The position numbers and the translations under genes were made by a program. A DNA stretch of 49,429 nucleotides from Planoprotostelium fungivorum (Eukaryota; Evosea; Variosea; Cavosteliida; Cavosteliaceae): contig MDYQ01000205.1 in NCBI GenBank assembly GCA_003024175.1, positions 1-49,429 on the forward strand, given 5' to 3'. Below the pieces are notes generated by a model. The model had not been told where the DNA came from. It did not search any database and was given only the letters and a program-made list of their open reading frames with translations. Positions within the stretch are counted from its first letter, which is position 1, and each line of letters opens with the position of its first letter. Shown piece by piece: positions 42,847 through 49,429 of the stretch.

Positions 42847-43911
42847 TCAATAGTCCATGTTTGATTGTAAGTTAGTTAAGAGGCCCAGCCGTTGTATCTC
42901 TTTAAATTGGTAAGGGAGCTCGGCTAGTGCAGCTGCACTGAAGGCGATCTCTCTATTCTCTTGACCTGATAGTACCTGCCATCATATTAGCTTCTATGTA
43001 TGTCGTCAACAACTATCTATCACCTCATGAAAGGGGACGAACTTAAAATTGTCAAATTTGCGAGCTGGTAGACCCTCATCGAACCTTCGCATCATCTGAA
43101 AAAGTGAGAAGGTGTCCACGGAGGAACTGTCACCTCCCAAGGACCATCTCCTACACCAACCATGATAATAGATAGTGGAAAGCTCGAAGCGTCTACGATG
43201 GCGTCTGACGTTTCCTGTAGATCGATAACATCTCCGTCCGCAATGATGATCAAGATGTGAAACGATTTGGATGCTTTCGTGATGCGAATGGCCTCTGCAC
43301 CGTTTCAGTTCTTCTTTCGTCTCTGGACAATGTCTCACGCCAGATGATGGGTGCAAAATTGGTGGGGCCTGCGCATTTGATGTCTGGTGTGATTGCGTTG
43401 TATCTCTCGACGATGTGTTCGAAACCTGGTGGAATCCTCTCCTTCCAGAAAGGGAAGACGCTCTTATCCGTCGTGGCCGAATCACCAAAGCCATAAACCT
43501 CTCGCAGTCTCATTCTAGGTTTCGACCTCTGACAGACTCACTGGTACGATCTTATCGTCGTCGAATGCTTCTAATGTCCTCGCGATGATGGTGATCACTT
43601 CCTGGTACGGATTGAGGATACCATTGCGTATTCTGTGCAGACCATAACCTCCGAACGTCTTTACGCCACTCCACTCATTTGATTCCGTGTAATCGATGCC
43701 AATGATCACTGCCGCAGTATCAGCCTCGCAGCTTCCGCACGGTGCTCGTCTCACAGTTTGAGCTCTCTAATCCTTGTTCTTTCAATGCGTTCTGCACGTC
43801 CTGGATGGAGCTGAACTTTCGCGTGTCCACTTGGTTCGCATGGAAGGTCTTCGATTGCTGTTTGTGTGTTCCAAACTGATGACCAGCACCCTTTATCACG
43901 TTGATGCCCAT
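42847..43911 (-). CDS. Copine/RGLG-type von Willebrand A domain protein
   Basis: ATG at 43911 ([14 protein letters not shown]; Gly2 could be myristoylated). Exons join to [122 protein letters not shown] and [16 protein letters not shown], ending [18 protein letters not shown], with TGA at 42847. The MIDAS residues (DxTxS as DYTES, then the Thr and Asp) fit a metal-binding copine-type vWA domain. Plant RGLG ubiquitin ligases share this domain but add a RING; none is present here. C2 domains of classic copines are also absent, so it is a stand-alone vWA protein. Confidence 0.85.
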
Positions 43912-43951
43912 CCCATTACCTGTCTCTGCCTATTTTGGATTCTCTCCTTTC

Positions 43952-44011
43952 CAGATGGGAAAGGTGCCACTACAAAAACATTTCTATTTTCAAGACGACC
44001 TTTCCCATCTG
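43952..44011. repeat. 14-bp perfect inverted repeat
   Basis: CAGATGGGAAAGGT (43952-43965) and ACCTTTCCCATCTG (43998-44011) are perfect reverse complements around a 32-nt loop. It lies 40-100 bp upstream of the copine-like ATG and just beyond the MFS stop. It may be an operator-like palindrome of the copine-like gene or a structured 3' UTR element of the MFS transcript. Confidence 0.75.
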
Positions 44012-44058
44012 TCACTGCACTACCGGAATATATACAATAAAAGCAATAAAATGTTGTA

Positions 44059-46225
44059 TTAAAGTGCAGCTGCGGCCGTGCGACTGATCTTCTGGTTGCG
44101 GCTGGGCATGCTGATGCGGTAGAGAGGTATCGTGAGAAGGAATGCAATGGCAACGATTGGGATGGCCACATAGTAGAAGATCTGCATGGCCTTCGTGTAC
44201 GTCTCAAACACCAACGCTTGATCAGATGTCGTCAACTTGGAGATAGCAGTTCGACTCAAGTCCTTCAGGTCGATGGGGATCTACAACGAGTCAGTCTCTC
44301 GTCTACAACGAGACACCTCTGACCTGAGCGGACAGCTTGTAGTCCAAATAGTTCTGGATGATGAGCTGGAAGACTTGGACTCCCACGATGCCTCCGGCAG
44401 TTCTCACAAAAGTATCAGAGACAACGGTGGCGGGCACTTCTCGGATGGGCACGGCGGCCAACAGCATGACCGTCACGACCTGATGACGATGAGAAAAAGA
44501 GCCGCACGAGACGTGACTTCACCTGGGTGACAAATCCGAGACCGATACCAAGGATGGTGAGGAAAGCTAAGAACTCTCCGTAGAATGTGTAGACGCGGAT
44601 GAGAGTCAAGAGGCCGGTAGCGAGGAGAGTGAGGGCGGAACCGGTGACGAGGAAAGGGTATCCGATGCCCTGTCGTTGTGTTATGGATGGTTCGTCATCA
44701 TCATGGGCCGATCACCTTCTTCGAGATGATGAAACCGCAGATGGTCGATGCGATCATGAAACCAAACATGAGAGGTAACATCTTGACACCAGACATGGAC
44801 GGAGAGTTGTCTCTGATGATCTGTTCCACCGTCACATCATCATCATATCATCATCGCGATCACCTGAAAGTAGACGGGGACGTAACTGACAGTTCCCATG
44901 AGAAGAAAGTGAATGGAAAACTTGATGATGTAGATGGAGTCGATCCACAGGTTACTAAACTGCCTGAGTGGTAGAATGGGCTCCTTTGCCAAAAAGGCTT
45001 CGTTCAAGAGGAAGAGAACAAAGGAGGCGATACCTCCACAGAACAGTCCGATGACTTGAGATGATCTGCATCGTCATCATCATCACGATGGACACTGCAA
45101 CCCACCTCCAGGGGAAAGACCTCGCGGAACCGAAAGATGAAGCCAAGAGGGACAGCAATATACTCAACAAGAGCAACACCATACCCGGATAATCGATGGC
45201 CTTCAGCACCGTCTTCTTTGCTCTCCTCGGCTGGCTTCCATGGTTATCGTTGATGGGTGCATCTTGTGGCTCTTCTCTCGGTGACTCTTGCACCTTGTCT
45301 CCTTCTACTTGAATCTTCACCGCCTGCACCTTCTGCAGCTCGTCTAATCTCTGCTGCCTTTCTCTCTCGTAATTGAGAAAGTACCAGATACCGACGAGGG
45401 AGGGGATACCGATGGGGAGGTTGATCCAGAAGATGAGGCGCCACGTGTCGTGATCGGTGATGAGACCTCCGAAGACGGGGCCGCCGACGACGGAGAGGGC
45501 AGTACCGACGCCGAGGATGCCATTAAACTTTCCACTGTAACGAGGGGGGACGATGTCGGAGGCGATGATCTGCGATGGAAATGAGATGGAGGTGATATCA
45601 TTTGGAAATGATATCGATGGATGGGGAGGGTCTTAGACACTCACACCACCGACGGAAGAGATGGGACCGGCTCCGAGTCCTTGAACGGCACGGAAAGCGA
45701 CGAGCATGGCCATGTTGGTCGCGCAGCCGGATAAGATGGAACCGAGGAGGAAGATACCCGTGGAAACTAGAAAGAGGTTCTTTCTACCCATCAACTCGGA
45801 CAGTTGGGCAGAGATGGGGATCATGACGGTCGAAGCGATGAGATATGCATTGATAACCCAACCGTAGAGATTCTGTATGAGTCAGATGGAGGAACGTCTG
45901 GGAGATGGAAGCTTACGGTGTTGTTAAATTCGTTGGCGAGGAGGGGCAGAGCGGTTGAAAGGACTGAAGATGCAAGACCCGCCAAAAACATCAGAAGAGA
46001 GATGCTGGCAAAGATGATCATGAACCTGGAATATGTTCAGTGGATTGCGATGGACATTGTCTAAAAGAAAATGCAATTGGCTGACCTTGGATTCAGAGCG
46101 CTGAATTTCGGAGGTGGAAGCCCAAGCTGCTGGGCTTCTTGGTGAGCTTGTTCAGCTTCTATTGTGTAGATATCATCCAGAGGAACCACATGGGTATCCG
46201 ACTGTTGGCTGTTGTTATAGCTCAT
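44059..46225 (-). CDS. MFS multidrug exporter (DHA2, 14-TM type)
   Basis: ATG at 46225 (MSYNNSQQSDTHVVPLDD), stop TAA at 44059. After a hydrophilic leader the first helices read FASISLLMFLAGLASSVLST, then the MFS signature loop SAQLSELMGRKNLFLVSTGI and motif C-like GLGAGPISSVGG. Further helices include VVGGPVFGGL, IDYPGMVLLLLSILLSLLAS, IGLFCGGIASFVLFLLNEAF, FLVTGSALTLLATGLLTLIR, IVGVQVFQLIIQNYLDYKL and YYVAIPIVAIAFLLTIPLYR. A charged cytoplasmic loop (KIQVEGDKVQESPREEPQDA) divides the halves. Such proton antiporters export drugs or metabolites; the substrate is unknown. About nine short introns. Confidence 0.88.
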
Positions 46226-46369
46226 TTTCTCTTTCTCTCTGCGAAACAAGTCAGAAGAAATCTTTCGAGTCCAAACATACACAATTCAAAGGAAGATTGT
46301 CTATGGAAGAGGTTTGTTCTGATTTTCAATCAACATTCCATCACAGTCTCAACACTCACCAGATGATGG

Positions 46370-46377
46370 TATATAAG
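46370..46377 (+). promoter_or_regulatory. TATA box of the acetyltransferase gene
   Basis: TATATAAG lies 145 bp upstream of the divergent MFS ATG and about 150 bp ahead of the preferred acetyltransferase ATG (46524). It is about 25-30 bp before the small hairpin at 46380-46402 and the alternative ATG at 46407. Confidence 0.55.
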
Positions 46378-46379
46378 TA

Positions 46380-46402
46380 GAACCGAGGTCTCTGCTCGGT
46401 TC
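46380..46402 (+). promoter_or_regulatory. short hairpin at the acetyltransferase transcript start
   Basis: GAACCGAG (46380-46387) and CTCGGTTC (46395-46402) are perfect inverted repeats around a 7-nt loop, immediately after the TATA box. It would lie at or just upstream of the RNA 5' end and could be a binding site or RNA stem. Confidence 0.5.
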
Positions 46403-46523
46403 TTTCGTGCGTATCGTGTATGTTGCTGGTGCTTGCCTTGAATGGCGCACCGAGGGTTTCCTTCAGAGAAATTTCAGACAGAAGAAACTGCCATGGAGGA
46501 GTCCAAGAAGCACAGACCCAAGA

Positions 46524-47174
46524 ATGGCAGAGGAGAAGAAGATGTTAGATATCCGAGTGAGGAGGCTCACTCTGGATGATACACAGAATGTCGATCTGAT
46601 GGAAGAAGCCCACAACGTCATCCACCGAGCATATCGTGTCCCTGATAAGAACGCGTGGACTACGGAGACACATCTTGTCGATGGAGAGCGAGTGACCGTT
46701 CAGGGATTACAGGACAAGATCAATCATGGACACGTGTTGTGTGCGGAATTGTTTGAAGAGAATCAAAGGATTCGATTAGTGGGCACGATCGAGTGCGAAT
46801 TAGAGGATGCACACGAAGATGAGGTCATCCATCGATGCCTAAGGTTCCGTCTGACAAATACAGGTCCTCATCGGTCTTTTCTCTGTAGAACCTTCTTACC
46901 AATCGAAGGGTGTCGGTGGTATCCTGATGAGAGCGGCCATGAAGTATGCCAAGGTACATGACGATAGAGGATGAAATGTGTGTCCGTCTGACATCCATCT
47001 CAGGAAGAACTTCACAAGAAAACGGCTGTCTTGTGGATCATCGAGACGCGGCAAGAGTTGATCAACTGGTACTTGAAGTTGGGCTTCGTCGACACCAAAC
47101 AGAAGGTCCCATTTGTGATGCCCCATCTCCAAAAGTCACAATTTCAATTCGTCATCTTCAAGAAGGACTTGTGA
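46524..47174 (+). CDS. GNAT-family N-acetyltransferase
   Basis: The preferred start is ATG at 46524 (MAEEKKMLDIRVRRLTLDD); an in-frame ATG at 46407 would add 39 residues without conserved sequence. Two introns join the N-terminal strands (LCAELFEENQRIRLVGTIEC), the core VLIGLFSVEPSYQSKGVGG and ILMRAAMKYAK, which carries the acetyl-CoA motif Q-S-K-G-V-G-G, and TAVLWIIETRQELINWYLKL with GF. TGA at 47172-47174. GNAT enzymes acetylate small molecules, peptides or proteins; the acceptor cannot be told from the sequence. About 180 residues, normal for the family. Convergent with RRP42, 82 bp apart. Confidence 0.85.
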
Positions 47175-47255
47175 GTCTGATGCCCTCGAGACCTGCATGT
47201 GCATGCATCGTGAAGACATGATACAAAACATGAGAGAACAGAAGACAATCTTTCG

Positions 47256-48381
47256 TCATTGGTCTATGAAGAAACCGATGTTCTTTTTCGATTGCAGATC
47301 GTTCGACTCCGTGTGTAACGTCTTGTCCAAACCTTCGATCAGTCTCATCCCGATCTTCTTCGCGCTCTGCCACGTGTCATTCCCATGCATCGTGCCTTCC
47401 ATCACGCTCACCGCGATCATCTGATACATGGTCGTGGGGTCGATGGACCCGTGGCCTCCCTTCTGAAGGGTGCAGATGTTTCCCTTCTTGTTGACTCCCA
47501 CCGTCGTCCTAACTGACATGCATGATTCTTCCTCGATGGAAGCGTCTACGACGTAACCACTGCCAATCTGCGAAAGAGATGAGAAAAAATATAAATAAAA
47601 ATGGAAGGTGAAGAGGTGAGATGATGATGGAAGATGATGATGGACCTTGCAGAAGGTGACGCTGATGGGTATGTCAGAGACATCGATTCGAGTGAAGCTC
47701 TCTGGGTCGTCGCTCACGGTGAATTCTTCTGCTTCTATGTTGACGTCTACGTGGGGCACCCTGGGGTGATGTTAGAGGATGATGGAGGTTCGATCAACTC
47801 ACATAGTATTATGAAGAGCAGCTCTCGTTCCCAATGAAATGGCATCGAATAGGTTGCCTCCAGAATCGAGAACCTGCATAGATGAGACGTTCGAAGGAGT
47901 ATGATAATGATAGGACGTACCATGGCGTCTATGTATATGATCCAGACCAACTTTCCAGGAATGATAGAGAACTTGGATAGATCGAAACTACTCGTGTCCT
48001 TGATGATTCTCTCGATGACCAGTGTCAATTCATTGTTCAGACTCTCTCCTCCTCTTCCTTCGAACTCTGGTGACGCGCTAGGGCAACTGAGAGAAGAAGA
48101 AGTCAGGAGACGATCGCTGGATGGTTGAATCACCATTCAACGGAGACGTGAATGCGGCCGTGATGAGGTGCCTGGGCTTCTGGCTCTCCCGTTTCTAATT
48201 TAATACCAACTAAAACATCTGTGTTGGCCAGTTGAACACGAGCAGAGCCGTGTGTCTGGGTGAGGACGCCAGTCTTGACCACGATAGAACGAAAGTCGAG
48301 ATTAGCCCTTCCATCGTTCCTCACGTTCTGCAGGATGCCTCCCACGAGATACTCCCTCTCTGATTCAGATATTTTGAACAT
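47256..48381 (-). CDS. RRP42: Exosome core subunit RRP42 (EXOSC7)
   Basis: The preferred start is ATG at 48381 (MFKISESEREYLVGGILQNV); an in-frame ATG at 48420 adds 13 residues. The RNase PH fold reads RNDGRANLDFRSIVVKTGVL, GSARVQLANTDVLVGIKLET, CPSASPEFEGRGGESLNNEL, PGKLVWIIYIDAMVLDSGGN, LFDAISLGTRAALHNT, PISVTFCKIGSGYVVDASIE and the end SKKNIGFFIDQ with TGA at 47256. This is EXOSC7/Rrp42 rather than Rrp45 or Rrp43, judged by the start and the SGGNLFDAIS segment. It is a non-catalytic ring subunit of the RNA exosome. Four introns. Divergent from FCP1 with 144 bp between starts. Confidence 0.93.
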
Positions 48382-48524
48382 GATCGGTGATGTGATGATG
48401 TGATCTGATCTGATGTTCAAGAAGAAAAAGGATTGAAAGTTTTTATTCTCCGAACCCCGTCCTAATAATCACATCGACCATTCAATCGTAACACGTCTCC
48501 ACGTCCATCCATTGTCGCGCACAG

Positions 48525-49429
48525 ATGAAAGAGATACCTTTAACCGTAGATGGACAGATCGATAGTTGGTTAGTTCTCGTGAGAGATTCAGTTCAAGAGG
48601 GACAACTACTTGCAAAATACAGAGATGATAATGGCAACTTGAGAGATTTCACGGCACCTGCCACTGGTTTCATCAAGTCCATTTCGTTGAAGAAGACAGA
48701 GAGGTGAGTTTATCACACCGATCAATAGAGAAAAGATCGATCACGAACGATACATTGATATTGCTAACAGAAAGATTGGAGTACTGGTTGTCTGTGGACA
48801 TGATGTAATCTTCGCTGGAATGTGTGCTTCGTGCGGTGTAGACGTATCAAAATTAGGAACGAAGGCCATAGCCCACGCTCATCCCATGATAGGAGGTATG
48901 TATACCTCACAATCGTCATACATCCATCTGATTTCCCTCAGTTTCTCTCAACGAAGCCCAACGTATCGACACAGCCAAGGAGAGGAAATTATTATCGAAC
49001 CGTAAGTTGTCACTCGTGTTAGATTTAGACAACACCCTCATCCATGCAACAACCGATCAGATCCTCCGACAGGTGCACGTTGTTTCCATCTGTCATCGTC
49101 ACGGTCGACAATTTTTTTCCATTGAATAAGCATGTCCATCGATTTATTTCGAACAGGCACCTTCTATGAATCGAAGCGATATATTCGAGTTCATGCTACC
49201 ACCCAGCCCCATGAGATACTTTGTCAAATTGAGACCACACCTGAGAGAGTTTTTCTCTCAATTGGAAGGACTGTTTGAACTTCACATCTACACGATGGGC
49301 ACTCGTCAGTATGCATCAAAGATAGCTGAGATACTGGATCTAGTGAATGGTAAAACACTCTTTCCTGAGAGCAGAATCGTCGGAAGAGATGATTCAGTGG
49401 GTGAGACATTTTCAAGATTCACCTCAGAT
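48525..49429 (+). CDS. FCP1: FCP1-type RNA polymerase II CTD phosphatase (N-terminal part)
   Basis: ATG at 48525 (MKEIPLTVDGQIDSWLVLVR). A biotinyl/lipoyl-like N-terminal domain (QLLAKYRDDNG, TAPATGFIKSISLKK) leads to CASCGVDVS and then the catalytic motif LVLDLDNTLIHAT (DxDxT), RYFVKLRPHLREFFSQL, IYTMGTRQYASKIAEI and the region FPESRIVGRDDS. The gene runs off the window at the last donor (near 49400), so the remaining FCPH and the BRCT domain are not seen. FCP1 dephosphorylates Ser2/Ser5 of the RNA polymerase II CTD and recycles the enzyme. Four introns so far. Confidence 0.92.

Noticed and set aside
46061-46282. Start of the MFS gene at 46282 (MYVWTRKISSDLF)
   Set aside because: The in-frame ATG at 46225 lies closer to the conserved leader and leaves room for a promoter shared with the acetyltransferase gene.

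Overview
The window looks like nuclear DNA of a free-living amoeba, most likely Amoebozoa. The mosaic resembles protosteliid/variosean genomes such as Planoprotostelium, but that placement is inference from gene content. Reasons: genes are dense and broken by many very short introns (mostly 35-60 nt, donor nearly always GTGAG). The set includes an SH2 protein, a Cdc7/MAP3K-epsilon type kinase, a fimbrin-type actin-binding protein, a secreted Frizzled-type cysteine-rich protein, a PAS-kinase and a GH3 glycosidase. No prokaryotic operons, tRNA, rRNA, CRISPR arrays or intact transposons were seen.

Layout. 1-1745: tail of one gene, then decayed fragments (alpha-kinase-like, MCM-like). 1746-4601 (+): Ser/Thr kinase with SH3-like and PH tail. 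4602-5904: AT-rich mosaic of zinc-finger-like scraps. 5905-9717 (-): TENT5-type poly(A) polymerase, then the cleavage factor CFIm25, which carries an assembly join with a 141-bp duplication. 9813-10794 (+): tafazzin. 10828-14713 (-): fimbrin-type actin-binding domain on a long coiled coil. 15057-16277 (-): acyl-protein thioesterase-like hydrolase. 16360-16690 (+): APC11. 16971-17661 (-): secreted Fz-like protein. 17977-18724 (+): unknown WW-MKD repeat protein. 18893-23107 (-): pseudokinase - coiled coil - YPP-rich - SH2 protein. 23603-24078 (-): TFIIA gamma, divergent from 24374-27007 (+), a three-PAS CAMKL kinase. 27008-29031: gene fragments (ERI1-like, adhesin-like). 29032-34429 (-): large PKD/REJ-like single-pass surface protein. 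34944-35616 (-): GPI-anchored protein. 35617-36672: gene-free, with a 126-bp inverted-repeat element. 36673-39561 (+): GH3-PA14 glycosidase. 39597-39980 (-): FAM210-like protein. 40125-42437 (-): SNAP-47-like Qbc-SNARE. 42847-43911 (-): copine/RGLG vWA protein. 44059-46225 (-): MFS drug exporter. 46524-47174 (+): GNAT acetyltransferase. 47256-48381 (-): exosome subunit RRP42. 48525-end (+): start of the RNA polymerase II CTD phosphatase FCP1.

Themes. mRNA 3'-end and RNA metabolism is well represented (TENT5, CFIm25, RRP42, FCP1, TFIIA gamma, an ERI1-like scrap), but the spacing and strands do not suggest co-regulation beyond divergent pairs. The most unusual item is the pseudokinase-SH2 fusion: its catalytic loop reads HGN, as in the JAK pseudokinase domain, and it is joined in one chain to a coiled coil and a C-terminal SH2 domain. 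All exon structures were inferred by eye from reading frames, splice sites and remembered family consensus sequences; none was checked against transcripts or databases.
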